NCBI GenBank assembly: GCA_030770535.1
Contig: JASVEC010000006.1
Location: forward strand, 806,001-870,000
DNA from: Batkoa obscura
Taxonomy: Eukaryota > Entomophthoromycota > Entomophthoromycetes > Entomophthorales > Batkoaceae
DNA: 64,000 nt
Direction: 5' to 3'
Notes under the pieces: generated by a model
The model's input: only the letters and a program-made list of their open reading frames with translations
Databases searched by the model: none
What the model was told of the DNA's origin: nothing
Made by a program: the position numbers and the translations under genes
Shown here: in pieces, positions 36,425-49,164 of the stretch
How the letters are laid out: each line of letters opens with the position of its first letter
Numbering within the stretch: the first letter of the stretch is position 1

Positions 36425-37303
36425 ACATCCAAAAGTCTATTTTTTAAATTTATAAAGATCCACATCGGTTTTGTGTAAACGGTCAAGGATACTCAGCAAA
36501 CCAAACATATAATTGAATTTTTCATGATGATAATGGTGATCTACAGCGAGACGCAAGAAGAGAAGATTATAACCTGAGTGTCGAGTAACTGTATTAAAGT
36601 TTCCAAAAATCATTCAAAAATAGACAGTGAGAGGGTGAAATCTTAGTATTAAGGAACCCATCAATAAAGGTGTCATATTGGAGAACGTAAATTTGGGTAC
36701 AGAGGCATAAATAGTTAAAGTTAGTAAATGATCAATAAGTATATAAACTAGAACTGCCTGCTAGACCAACGGACATGGTAAACTCATGGTATAGTTTATG
36801 AAATCTTGCGTAAAATAAAGGGAAGTAAAATAACCGATGAATGTAGTAAAATCCCAGCCTCAGCAATAATTAAATAAATGACCATATCCTTCAAAATACT
36901 CATACTGTAGATAATTGGCTAAAATGTTCCTTTACTTGTTCTGATAGGGAGTATATGGGCGAAATGGGATGAAATAAACAAAATAGAAAATAGAAATATG
37001 GAATCGCAATTAACAGATAATTAAATAAAACGACCGGTAGGGCTTTTTTGTAATCTTTGATAACTTCTATTTTACGCTTTTGAGTTTTATATTGTGAATA
37101 AGTACTTTAATATCAAATATTAATAATATGAAAAAAGAAAGAAGTAGAGGAATAAGATAATAAAACACTTAAATAACAGCCAATTGATAATAAAGTAAAA
37201 TAGCCAGACTTTGAAATTAGTGCATTTCATATCTCTTGACATTTAAATTGTAATAATATCAAACAGCTAGTTAAAAAAATCAATACAAATTCTATTGTCA
37301 TTA
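36425..37303 (-). pseudogene. Dead FAXDC2-like copy C
   Basis: Collinear with copies B and D from an initial MTIEFVLIF to a terminal KFKK. It carries many in-frame stops, small indels and a lost intron-3' context. Traces of the boxes remain: [15 protein letters not shown] and LDRLHKTD are readable, while HRLLHH is decayed. It lies between the two live copies and shares their orientation. This fits a tandem array in which one member died. Confidence 0.85.
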
Positions 37304-38792
37304 TGCTTTTTTGTATTTAAAAACTTAAGAGTGATTTTTTAAACAAAAAAATTATATATACACCTTAACCCCTCTCCCACATATACTCTAAAAATAAAGA
37401 GCTCTGAAATCTTGGTTTCTATATTGCACCTTAACTAAGATAATATTCAGCTAGGCCCTGTTATATAACTGATAAGATTGTGTTCCAAAAGTCAAAGTAC
37501 TATGTTCTTAAACGGTAATTCTTATGAATCACTCAATAAAATTTACTCAAAGAAAAAATAGTTGTCTGTTTAGAGTCACTGTTCCTTTAAGAGGGATATT
37601 AATTTTAATATTCATTCTATATTAATATCCCTTTAATACTAACATTAATACTAATTTTAACGTTAATACTATTTTAACACTGATATTAGGATCAGGCTTA
37701 GTGTTGAGTAAATCTTATGCTGAATTATATATATATTATTACTGTTCCACATATTGTGTTATTACTGTTCTATATCTCATATCATAGCTATTTTGTATTC
37801 TATACTATAGTCATTTTACATGTACGATAAATATTTATGTTGCACTTTAGTTATTTTAATAAAAATTATTTTCGATAAAGGAACTAATTTATAACTTTGA
37901 ATTAGAAAATTTTTACATCAAAACTAAAAACTAAAAGTTATTAAATGTAATATTCAACTTATATTTTAAAATAAAAATAACTTTTATATTATTAAAAACA
38001 TTAGCTAATAAATCAACTTAATTAAAAATTTAAGTATTTGATTGAAATTTTCAATATTGTTTTAAATTATGACTTTTTTTATACTTATTAATTTAAGTTG
38101 TTATAATCTAAACTGCTGTTTTATTATAAATTAGTCACTTCATCAGTTAAGTACTTTAATTCAATGCTTTTGTTAGTAATTGCTTCATGATATCTAATAT
38201 TTATAATTGTAGTTCATATAGTTTGTATTTTATATTTGGTGTTTTTAAATAATGGATATAAAAAGATAATTTAGTTATCTTTATTAAAAAGATTAATTTT
38301 TAGAAATAGACTAGAAAGCCAACAGGAAAGGAATTTAACACTTTTATAATCGCTTATAAGGCGTTTAATAGTTCAGTCAGTGTCATTGGTTTATGTGGTT
38401 TTGCATTCAATATATAGTTGTAGTGCTAATAGGTTAGCTCCTGACCCTTTAGCAGAGAAAATGGAATATCCTTCGTAAATACCCTAGAGGGCTAAATCTA
38501 AAATCAAGCTGTAAAGGAAGATTTAATTCAAATAAAATAACTTTAAAGTTAGAAGTGAGGAATGAGATAAGACTAGTATTAAAATCAAATAATTGTTATT
38601 TTTTATTACATTAAAAGTTATTTTGTTTTTATTTAACAAAATTAGTATTAATATACTTCATGATAAACTATCAAATAAAAACAAATGAACAAGTTAATTG
38701 TTACACATGTATTTTTTTTGCCTTTATCATAGACGATATTTATAGCGAAAATAGCTAAATTTTGACTAGAACTTATTACGTAAAAGGAAGGC
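37304..38792. other. Spacer, nothing firm
   Basis: About 1.5 kb, with short duplicated motifs such as TTATTACTGTTC near 37737 and a TTAATACTAA-rich patch near 37610-37680. No gene was recognised. Confidence 0.35.
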
Positions 38793-39661
38793 CTATCTTT
38801 TAACCTTATAAATACCACCATCCGTTTTATGTAAACGATCAAGGATGCCTAGTAAACCAAATACATAATTAAATTTTTCATGGTGGTAGTCGTGGGCTTT
38901 AGCAGGACGCAAATATGGAAGATCATAGCCTGAATGTACAGTAACGGTATTAAAATTTACAAAAATTAACCAAAAATAAACGATAAGAGGGTGAGATCTT
39001 AATATTAAAGGGCCTATTGTTATAGGTAGCAAATTAGAAAATATAAATTCAGTTACAGTGACATAAACAGCTGATTAAGGTTAATAAATGATAAATTGAT
39101 GTAGAAATTAAAATTACCTGCTAAACCAATGGGTGCGGTAAATTCATGATGCAGTTTGTGAAATCTCGCGTAAAATAAAGGATGATGAAGTAATCGATGA
39201 GTATAGTAAAATCCGACTTCAGCGATAAGTAAACAAATTATAAGATCCTTTAAAAATATCCACACTGTAGGTACTTGATTAAAGTATTCCTTTGCTTGTT
39301 CAAATGAGGAATATCTAGGCGAGATGGGATGGAATAGATAATGTGCTAGATAAGAACATGGAAGCGTAATCAACACATAATTGAATAAAACAACTGGCAA
39401 TGCTTTTTTGTAATCTTCGATAGCTTCTTTTTTACGTTTTTGGATTTTATATTGCGAATAATTAGTTGGATAATAAATATCAATGATATAAAATATGAAA
39501 GAAGAAATGAAATAGCTCAATAAAGCACTTAAATATGAGCCAATTATTAATAAAGTGAAGGGATCAAACTTTGAACTTAATATATCCCACAGCTCTTGAC
39601 CTTTAAGTTGCAAAAGTATTGAATAGCTAACTACTGAAAGTAATACAAATTCTCCAGCCAT
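38793..39661 (-). CDS. FAXDC2-like hydroxylase superfamily protein, copy D
   Basis: Exons 39661-39118 and 39070-38793 give 273 residues from [10 protein letters not shown] to IYKVKR. Histidine boxes HRLLHH, HKLHHEF and HDYHHEKF are present. The exon-2 start reads YVTVTEF, again lacking both histidines of the family's YAHPxEH. Box 3 is preceded by [12 protein letters not shown]. Four or five membrane segments. Same-strand neighbour of B and of the dead copy C. Confidence 0.83.
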
Positions 39662-40154
39662 TATATTGAGTTTTTATAATTAAAGAAGGAAAATCAATTT
39701 TTTATGTTTTTAAATAAAAAGAAACAAGTAATGCAATTTTTTTTTGAGAGGTCAATTTTTATCCCTATATTGTGGCACTAATGTTCACAGTTTATTTGAA
39801 TCAAATTTGCACTTGTTGAACCATAATTTTACAACGATATTATTTATTAATTTACGATAGTGCTTTTTAATAGTGTCTTTTCTAATTCAGTGTTTTCACT
39901 CTCTTTTCTAGTCTTACCTCAAATAGTCTGTGTTTTTATGTATAAAAAGAAATTACCATAAAGACTGCGATCCAAAAATCTTAGAGCTTTAAACTATCAC
40001 AAAGTAAAGATAGGAAAAAGGTAGGAAAGCATAATATTTTAAAGTGATAGACAACGTTTATATTTTTATTTATAGTCCAAATAACATTTGAATAAAGTTG
40101 TTACATGCCAGGAATAAAAAAGTTGTCATACTATGGAGAAAATTTTAACTTATC
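39662..40154. other. Spacer upstream of copy D
   Basis: AT-rich; should hold the copy D promoter; nothing recognised. Confidence 0.35.
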
Positions 40155-40260
40155 ATACGGACATGTCTTTGTATGCTTAAGGATTTACTCGTTTTTTTCG
40201 CCCAATGGGGCTTAAAAAAGTGGACAAATAATAGGTTTCAGAAATAATCTCTTTTTGGGT
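40155..40260 (-). mobile_element. Diverged MITE-like copy
   Basis: CGGACATGTCTTTGTATGCTT with GCTTAAAAAAGTGGACAAAT downstream follows the layout of the reverse-oriented MITEs (GGGGATGTATGTTTTTG..., GCTTAAAAAATGGAAAA). Many differences; the right end is vague. Confidence 0.45.
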
Positions 40261-40617
40261 TAAAATAATCTAAAGTCATTGATTGCAATAGTAGACATTT
40301 TAATGTCTAGGAGTAAAATGATTTTCTGGTAGAAAAAAGTAAATTATGACAATTGTATATTCTAAATAGATTAGATTTACTTAAAAAATTAAATTACTTT
40401 AGAAATTAGCTTATAAAATCAAAAAAGACATCCTCACATAGTTTTCTTGATAATTAATAGAACTCTTAAACGATGAAATGTTCAAATAAACTAAAGCGAA
40501 TAATGAACTGAATCATTAAATAAATAAGGTTGTTAAGTAACTTTGTAAATAAGCTACTAGTTTTAATAAAATGCCAAAATCCTTAGTTACGACAGCAGTT
40601 ATTATCTTGAATTAATA

Positions 40618-40720
40618 TGGGCATGTCTTTTTTGATTTTATTACTTTATCCACTTTTTGAGCGCAATTGAGCAAACAAATCTAAAAACTTAAATAAAAGT
40701 TTAATTTTTTCCTAAAAGAC
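40618..40720 (+). mobile_element. Diverged MITE-like copy
   Basis: TGGGCATGTCTTTTTTGATT, then TTATTACTTTATCCACTTTT and GAGCGCAATTGAGC, is collinear with the forward MITE copies. The right end is no longer recognisable. Confidence 0.5.
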
Positions 40721-40741
40721 CAATAACGTCCAAGTGACATG

Positions 40742-40781
40742 AAAAAAGTTAAAAAAGTTAAAAAAGTTAAAAAAGTTAAAA
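40742..40781. repeat. Tandem nonamer GTTAAAAAA, four copies
   Basis: Perfect short tandem array. Spacer-less, hence not CRISPR-like. Confidence 0.85.
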
Positions 40782-41076
40782 GTATATAAAATTATTAGTG
40801 GCAAGGCTGCGGAGTTAAGAATGAGACAATAAAGTTAATTTTTAAAGTCTACTTTAGCATGGAGCGACCTTGTTTTGAATTAGAAAGGGTTATAGCTGGA
40901 TGGTTTAACTTCGATTCTATACGGTGTTTTTACCAAGGAAGAGGTGAGACAGCTGTAAATAAAAGTGTGGAAATAACTTTAAAAGAAAATCAGTTTTGAA
41001 ATATCTAATGAAGAATCTCTTTTAATTGGGAGTGGGCTTATCTAAAAAAAGAGATTTGTGGTGAAAATTTCTATTA

Positions 41077-41177
41077 TGGGGATGTATGTTTTTGTTTAAG
41101 AATTTTACTAACAATTTTTCCGCTCAAATAACGCTTAAAAAATGGAAAAAATAATGAAACCAAAAAAAATATCCTCT
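41077..41177 (-). mobile_element. MITE copy 4
   Basis: TGGGGATGTATGTTTTTGTT to ATATCCTCT, flanked by TA. The interior ACTAACAATTTTTCCGCTCA and GCTTAAAAAATGGAAAA matches the other reverse-oriented copy at 10159. Confidence 0.86.
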
Positions 41178-42557
41178 TATTGCAGTTGTTTACCCTTGCG
41201 ATTTTTTGAAAAAAATATTAGTTTATCTATAAAAAATTACTTAATAAAAAAGACTCCTTTTTTATTACCAACATCCTTGATAGTATTTCAAACTAGTCGT
41301 TTCTTTCGGGATTGATAGAGAAAGAACTTCATTAACTATTAACTATGTTTTAAAAAATACAAAATTTTAAAATTACATTAAATAGAAATCGTGTGTTTAA
41401 ACAAAATCATATACAGATTTAAACTGAAAAAATGTTAAATAGAAATTACGCCATTTATAAAAATCAATAAAAAATAATAACTAAATCAATTAGTTTTTAT
41501 ATATTATCATTTATTAAATCAATAAGATAAAAAAATCTATCATTTGATCTTTACCGTCATTTTAGTAAAACGTTGCTACAAAAAGAAAAAAATGAGTTTA
41601 AGGGAGAATTAAAAACAGTATAAGGAATTTAAAGCAAAAAACAAAAGAAAAGTAATCAAATAAAAAATACTGGGGTTAAAAAGGAGTAAAAAAAGAGTAA
41701 ATTTTAAAACTAAAAACACCCCTATTTTAAGCTTAAAGCGTCAATACAGTTATTTTAAAATATTAAAAAATTTTATTTAACATTTAAAATCTGGGGTTAA
41801 CTTTTTAATAAGTTTTTCCCCTTAAATTTATGGTTGTAATCTTTTTCTATTATTTTTGAATCTTTGTCTATTTGAATAGTAATAAAATCAAAAAATTTAA
41901 TATAAATAGATTTGTAGTTTATTTAAACAAATATATCATACTTTGTTTATTGATTGAATAGAAATTTAAATATAACTTGAATAAATCGAAGGAACAAAAA
42001 ATGAGTCCAATGGCAACTAATATTCTCGAATTGATTTTACTATAAAAATCTAAAAAACAAATCATAAGTTAAATGATTGGTGGTTATTCAAATTATTGAA
42101 CTTTAATTGGTCAATTAAATAACCTTTATTAATTTTATTAAGTTGCGATCCATCAAATGGAACGGGAAATTTCTAAATTGAGCTTTAATAAGAAAAAAAA
42201 TGGCAACTTTGGGATTGATTTAAATAAATAAGGTTAATAATGTCCCCTTTTACCCAACATTTGACTCAAAAGTTACCTAGGGATAAGTTAAATATAGTAA
42301 CAAGAATTTTTAATATAAATAGGTGAACAAAGTATTAATCGATGAAAGTAATTTAATAAATTTAACTTCTTTCTTTTAAATTTATAAGTTGTTTGTTGAT
42401 GAATCAATTATTATAATTTAATATTAATAATATAAAAACATCAATAATATTAATTCAATATAAAACATTAACAATATCATTCTATTTTAATTTTATTCTG
42501 TTTTAATTTTATTAAAACTCAATACTTATCATTATTACTATTAACTCAATTTTTATT
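41178..42557. other. Spacer upstream of the arrestin gene
   Basis: About 1.4 kb of AT-rich sequence including long poly-A/T tracts. It should hold the arrestin promoter; nothing specific recognised. Confidence 0.35.
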
Positions 42558-43742
42558 ATGAATCAATTATTTAAACGCTGTGCTGGTCAAGTTAAAGTGA
42601 ATGTATCAAATGAAATTATATTTTTTGGATGTCCTGAAGAAGCGAATCCTGTAAGTTTATATGGACAAGTAGAGATCCCCCATCATTTATTAAAAGATTT
42701 ATCAGGTCGTTGTGTATTATTAAGGTTAAATGGTTATGCTAAAGTATTTTGGGATGAAGAATGTTCTTATTTTGCTATTATGGCCAGTCGTAAAAGATTA
42801 GTTTGGCAAGAACAAACATTAGTTATTAGTTCTGATGTTACTGTTCATGACTCTCAATTAAATTTAGAAGCAAGTTCCAATGATACTAATAGAGATTATC
42901 ATCATTCATTTCCGTTTCATTTTACTGTAGAAGGTCACTTACCAAGTTCTTTTGGTCATTTTAATGATTGTATATCTTATTCAGTAGATTTAGTTATCCT
43001 ATATGATTCTTTCACTTCGAATGGTCAATTAGAAAACAAAGAAGAAGTGATTGCTTCTCGTCCATTTTTAGTACGTAGATGTATATTACCAACTATGTTA
43101 CCTTCCTTATTAACAGGTTCAAATAATACAGTTTATTCTGAAAATACATCTACTCGTAGTTCAAGTCCAGATTTAGTAGAAACTTATACTCATCCAAATC
43201 CAACGATACCTACTAATTTTATAACATCACCTCATTTACAACCCATGTTAGGTGATCCAAGTTTAAGTGAAAAATGGGTAGGTGTTTTTGAAGGTATTAG
43301 TTATTGTGTAGTTACACCTTCTTGTATGATTATGGGAGATAATGAATTAAGTTTTAAATTATTATTATCTAATAAAGGAAGTCCATCTACTACTTGTGCT
43401 TATCTCAGTGCCTCGTTAAAACAAACAGTATATTGTCAAATTAGTGAAGGTGAAAGTGAATTAATATCTGGAAGAATGTTTTCAAAAACACAACCTATAA
43501 CTATATCTAAAACAAATAGTAATCAAAAAATAGGCTTAGATGTTAAACAGGAAACAGCGTTACAAGTCCGATTACCACTTTCTGATAAATTATTTGAGGA
43601 TTTAGATTGTGAATTAATTAGAGTTAGTCATCATATTAAATTAAAATTAAAATTTTCAAGGTTTAGTAAAAGAAAATTAGAGTTAAATTTTCCAATTACT
43701 GTTACTTCCTTACAAGATTTACCCCCACCTTATGAACTTTAA
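42558..43742 (+). CDS. Alpha-arrestin-like adaptor with C-terminal PY motif
   Basis: An intronless 394-residue protein. The N-terminal arrestin fold is suggested by PVSLYGQVEIPHHLLKDLSG, LRLNGYAKVFWDEE and SFPFHFTVEGHLPSSFGHF. A Ser/Asn/Pro-rich linker (about 195-235) leads to an arrestin C-domain with LSFKLLLSNKG and LPLSDKLFEDLDCELIRVSH. The protein ends QDLPPPYEL, a PPxY motif of the kind that binds WW domains of Rsp5/Nedd4 ubiquitin ligases. Likely role: recruiting the ligase to plasma-membrane transporters or receptors. It may relate to Rim8/PalF or Art proteins, which I cannot separate here. Confidence 0.78.
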   Translation: MNQLFKRCAGQVKVNVSNEIIFFGCPEEANPVSLYGQVEIPHHLLKDLSGRCVLLRLNGYAKVFWDEECSYFAIMASRKRLVWQEQTLVISSDVTVHDSQLNLEASSNDTNRDYHHSFPFHFTVEGHLPSSFGHFNDCISYSVDLVILYDSFTSNGQLENKEEVIASRPFLVRRCILPTMLPSLLTGSNNTVYSENTSTRSSSPDLVETYTHPNPTIPTNFITSPHLQPMLGDPSLSEKWVGVFEGISYCVVTPSCMIMGDNELSFKLLLSNKGSPSTTCAYLSASLKQTVYCQISEGESELISGRMFSKTQPITISKTNSNQKIGLDVKQETALQVRLPLSDKLFEDLDCELIRVSHHIKLKLKFSRFSKRKLELNFPITVTSLQDLPPPYEL

Positions 43743-44930
43743 GTGATGAACTTGAAGATTTGAAGTATTTTTGTTATCAACTACTGCATTGTTTTTTTTA
43801 TCAGTTATTAATTTATTGCTTGAAATAAAGTTTGCTTATTAAAAATAGATTTATTGATTTACATTTTGTTAAGAACCATATTAATAATTATAAAACTTTA
43901 ATAAAAGCGATTTTTTAATATATGTAAAAGATTATAATGTATATCATATTAATTGTAACTGTAAACTAAAATAATATATAATTTATTTGTACTTCAATTA
44001 TAATAAAATTAAAAAATAGATCAATACAACTTGAAATACAATATAATTACTAACACTAATTATGTGGTTCTAGACCTAAAATGTAATCAAGTTTTTCATT
44101 TAGTTGGTAAATTAATTTTTAAGTGGTGTTTTCAAGTGGTGTAAATAAAAATTTTGAAATGTTCACCTTATTAAATAATTTTATTATTATGTAAACATTT
44201 TGAGTTTAAGAATTTGATATATTATTAAAGGAAACTAATATAATAAAGTTTACAATTCCTCTATAATATGACAACTATTTTATTGTTTAACATGTAATAA
44301 CTTGAATACTTAAAATTGTTGAAATTTTGATGAAAATAAAAATAGTAGACGTTTTTTTTGGTCTAGGGATTTCAAGAATTTTAAGCTGTTAAAAAATTGA
44401 AAAACATACTTAGATGGAAAATACAATAATTTTAAAGAAAATTGTAATAAATTAATAAAAAGTCTTCTCAATGTATAAAATCGATAAAGCAATAAAACAA
44501 TAAAACAACTATAATTGATTTTTAACAGGTTTAATATCAAAATTTCATATAGTATTTTTATTTAAAAATGTTGATAGTGTTAAATGTATTGAAGTCAATA
44601 TTTTTAATAAAAATTATATTCTTTATCAGAAAGTATGATTCAATTTTTTCAACCTAAAGCCCCTCATATTTTTTATATTAATTTCGACTCAATCTTTCTA
44701 ATGGCCCAAAAAATAACACAACCAACAATTTCCACCCAAGGAATGAAATGAATTTGTTTCAATTTTGGGCAATTTGAAGTTAGATTTAAGTTTAATTAAA
44801 AAATAAAGGATTTAACCCAAAAGGATCATTAACTTATAACCGCTTATAAAAAAGTTACCTCATCAACATCAACTTGTTTTTTTATACATACCTTATTTTA
44901 TTAAATATATTATTAACAAATTTCAAAACG
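43743..44930. other. Spacer, nothing recognised
   Basis: AT-rich sequence between the arrestin stop and the EDC3 start; no motif or repeat supports a gene. Confidence 0.4.
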
Positions 44931-47157
44931 ATGCAAAAAGTCACTTTTAACGATTTTAAAGATAAACCCTTAGCTATATTATGTCATGATTTTACAAGGA
45001 TAACTGGTTTAGCTCACTCATTGAATACAAACTCTGGTTGCCTGACGTTGAGAAATGGTAAGATTAGAAGGATTATTACATTTATACATTTAAATAATAA
45101 ACATCAAAAAAATATTTAATAAATATCATTTAGCTATTAAGTTCATCAATGGATTTCAATCCCCTTGTCCTTATCTTGATATTAAAAGAGATCAAATTTG
45201 GGAACTTTGTTTTATACCAGAGACTGATAAATTAGATGTTATGCCAGAAGATAAATGCTTCAAAAATGCTTTGGGGAATAAAAGTAAATTAGAGAAAGAG
45301 AATCAACCGAATCAACCGAATCAAGGTAGTAAAGATCGTAAGAAGGGAGAAGACATTATTGGAGGTAAAAATAAAGAGAATAAAAAAGGAGTAGATAAAG
45401 CTAAAGTAAGCATTGGTTGATTTAATATTATTTATTAATTTCGATATAGAATCATATTACGAAAGGTGTTAAACAAAATTTAAATAGAGGATATAGGTAA
45501 GTTTTAAATACAATCTAAAAATAGAAATAATAGTAATGTGATTTATTTAGTTCGGATGATAATTTAAGTAAAGAGATTGAAGTAATAGATAATAGATATA
45601 GAAAGAATTGAATTAACGTTAATATTAATAATAGAATATCAATATCAATCTAAATTATTCCGATTATGAACCAAGTAACGTGGATAAAGAAACGAAATTA
45701 AAGAATAAACAAAGGAACAATAATGCGAATAAAAATAATAAAATGCTTCATTTAAATAGTAATAGTGGAAAGAACAAGAATAACAACAATAACAATAACA
45801 AATCATCAAATAATGTTAAATATAATAATGTAATTTTTAAATATTAAATAATATAATTAAAATATAATAATAACTATTTTTATTATATAGAATAATAACA
45901 ATAATAATAATAATAATAATAATAAAAAGAATGGAAAAAGTAATAATTATGAAGATATACCTTGGATGAGTCAAAATATTGATGAATTAAACGGTCATTT
46001 TGATTTTGTTAAATATTTAGGAGAATTCGATAAAAAAGGAGAATTTGGAAAGATTAAAGTAAGTATTATAATTAACATAATTTAAATAATAATAATAGTA
46101 ATAACGATAGGAAAATGATACAGTAGATCCTAAAGATAGATTAGTTTATTTTAATCGTAAACCTAAATTAGAGAACCAAAATGAAAATCAAATAAATACT
46201 TGTCAATCATCAACAAATGTACAAAAAAATTATAAAAACACAGAAATGGTATTGTCTGATAGTATTTATCAACCAAGAACTAAAAATAAAAATAAAAACG
46301 TATTTTTTACTGAAAGTGGTATTTATGTTCCTACAATTGATAAAAATACTATGATAAATGCAGAAACTATAACTGGTAATTTTAATTTTATTATAATAAT
46401 TATAATGTATGAATATATTTAATGTATTATTTAATTTTAGTTAATGAAATGGGACCTAATCAATCTCAATTATTTGAAAATGGTGGTAGAAGTATTTGTC
46501 TAATGGCCATTAAAGCTATTGGTAATAATTAAATTAAATTAAATAAATTAAATAAATTAAATAATAAATAATAAATAATAAAATCATTGGATATTTAAGG
46601 AGGACCACGTCGACTTCGACCAGATAATCATAATACACCACCAGTGATTATATTGTTAATTGGTAATAATAAAGCAGGTATTTATGGGTTATGTGCTGGA
46701 AGACATTTAGCTTCAAGAGGTTGTGAAGTTATTTGTTTATTAGTTGGGAATCAAGATAGTGAATTTAATAAGGTAATTTAATTTAATTTAATTTATTGAA
46801 TTGTAGATTATGAATTTATTTATATTTTATAATTATAGGATTTATTAGAACAATATAAATATACTCAATATTCAGGAGTTAAAATGATTAGTTCAATTCA
46901 AAGTAAATTATTATTAAATAATATATTATATATTATTTATATATTATTTATATATTATTATAGAATTACCAAATCCATTAAACCAACCTATTGATCTTAT
47001 TATTGATGGATTATTAGGTTATGAATATTCAATAAATTCTATACCATTACAATTTGAACAACAATTAATAAATGAAATTATTTCATGGGTAAATAATTCT
47101 CAAACACCCGCATTATCTATTGATTTACCTGCTGGTTTATTGTTAGAGAAAGGTAAT

Positions 47158-47201
<44 letters not shown>

Positions 47202-47452
47202 AATAAATAATGACTAATTAATGTTCTAATTTAGGTTCAGTAGTAACTTCCAATAACAATAGTATATTACCTAAATGGACAATTGCTTTAGGTGCCCCAC
47301 AAAAAATGGTTCAATATCGTCATTTGATTGGCGAATTATTTTTAGGGGATATTGGTATCCCTAATAAAGTCTGGGAAAGAGTTGGCATTTCTAGTTGGCA
47401 ACCACCTTTTGGGGCTACTTATCTTATTCGTTTGGATTTTATTGAAGAATAA
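44931..47452 (+). CDS. EDC3: Enhancer of mRNA decapping 3 (Edc3)
   Basis: About eleven exons. An N-terminal LSm-like domain (LAILCHDFTRITGL, then AIKFINGFQSPCPYLDI) is followed by a charged, Asn-rich linker. Next is the FDF motif HFDFVKYLGEFDKKGEFGKI, which binds the DEAD-box protein Dhh1/DDX6. The C-terminal YjeF-N domain includes NEMGPNQSQLFENGGRSIC, VIILLIGNNKAGIYGLCAGR, DLIIDGLLGYE, ALSIDLPAGL and ALGAPQKMV. It acts in cytoplasmic P-bodies as scaffold for the Dcp1-Dcp2 decapping enzyme. AAT runs near 45780-45925 encode polyasparagine across an exon junction. The stop lies 70 bp from the convergent guanylate kinase stop. Confidence 0.9.
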
Positions 47453-47522
47453 AATTAAACAATTTTCTCTATAAATTTGAATAATAATTATAAGACTATT
47501 TTAATATAATAACACTATCCAC

Positions 47523-48432
47523 TTATTCTTTTATTTCATTATTAAAAATAAAGTTCTTTAATTTTGAATAAGCTTTATCTAAATCGTCATTAACAATAAT
47601 ACAATCATGAGCATTGGGTTGTTTTGAATAATCTAATTCAGCTTTGGAAGCTTTTAATCGATTTTGAATTGCTTCTTCAGTTTCGGTACCTCGAGATCTT
47701 AATCTTTGTTCTAATATTTCAATACTAGGTGGGGAAATAAATACAAATCGAGCATCTAATGAAGTTTTTTTGACTTGTTTAACACCTTGCTATATTATTA
47801 CAAGAAGAGGTTAGTTTTTTAATATAGCAATGCGATAAATTGTAAAATGAGTTACCATATCAATATCCAAGATACAAATTTTCCCATGATTAGTAACATT
47901 GTTTACAGCTTCAATAGAAGTGCCTAAATTCAAATTTCAATATCTAATATATACTCATAAATACTAACTGCTTTGATTCAAACTTACCATACATATTCCC
48001 TGAAAAAGTAGCATATTCAATAAATTTTCCTTGTTGAATTTCATTTTCCATAACAGATTTTTCTACAAAATAATAATGTTTTCCATCCTCTTCACCAGCT
48101 CGTGGTTTCCTAGTAGTATCTATTAAAATCCATTTTTAGTTAAGTTACAGTGAATTAACTTTCAAATTTTTTATATGTTATTATTATTATTATTATTTGT
48201 TTTTTTAGTATGAACTTGTGATATTTTTTAAAAGATAGATAATTGAAACTTACGTGAAACACTGAAACCAAATTTATCAGGATACTCTTTAAATAATAAA
48301 TTTAATAATGTACTTTTACCACTCCCACTAGGCCCTGAGAGCACTATTGGTCCTATATTATAGTCATATTAAAAAAATTTAAATACTCAATTATTAAAAT
48401 TTACTTTTAGTTATCTGTGAAACACTACTCAT
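47523..48432 (-). CDS. GUK1: Guanylate kinase
   Basis: Several short introns. The product starts [20 protein letters not shown] with the P-loop GPSGSGKST. It continues with [55 protein letters not shown] and [20 protein letters not shown], and ends FNNEIKE. It phosphorylates GMP or dGMP to the diphosphate with ATP in the cytosol. Complete, usual size (about 200 residues). Confidence 0.93.
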
Positions 48433-49164
48433 CTAAAACAATAAAAAAAAACTTAATATTAATATTAATAATATTGTAGCTATATAATATTCAATTTTAA
48501 CTTCAAATCCAATCTATTTTAATTATTTTAATTATTTTAATTATTATCATCATTACTTTACTTAAACTAAATTTGAAATTATTAAAAAGCATACTTTTTA
48601 TATATATAAGAAATTTAATCTCTTTTTTAAAACGTTACTATTTTTTATATATTAAAATTGCGTAAATTAATTGATTGTTAATAGATTATTTAATTGGTTT
48701 CTTGACAAATTTGCAATATGATTGAGTAAATTGAAGTTAATTTTTTCAAATTTGAAATATGGAAACGATAAATAACACACTAATTTATAATACAAAAATT
48801 GCGAATGAAATTAATTTTTAAAAATAGTGAAATATTTTAATATACTAAAACACAATAATACACTTTTAAAATTCATTAAATTTAGATCAAAACTACACTT
48901 CAACTTATTCACTATGAATTATTTGGATCTAAATTGATTAGCTTAACTAAAATCACTAAGAAAATTTAAACTTGAAATTTCCAACAAACATTCGACAAAT
49001 TATAAAAATCTCCACCAATAGTCAATGACTTTTTCAATTTTCCAATTTTAAAAAGAAAATGAACTTCCAATTTGCCATGAACTTTATTAAAAAAAATAAG
49101 TCAAAAAATCAACAAGATAATACAATCCAAATCTAAAAAATAAATAAAATAAACAGTAAATATC
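48433..49164. other. Divergent intergenic region, GUK1 / COA1
   Basis: About 730 bp of AT-rich sequence holding two divergent promoters; no specific sites claimed. Confidence 0.4.

Noticed and set aside
40742-40781. Tandem nonamer considered as a repeat array with spacers
   Set aside because: There are no spacers, only a four-copy microsatellite.
44310-44540. Minus-strand open frame of 76 codons
   Set aside because: AT-driven Leu/Phe/Lys composition and no recognisable domain.
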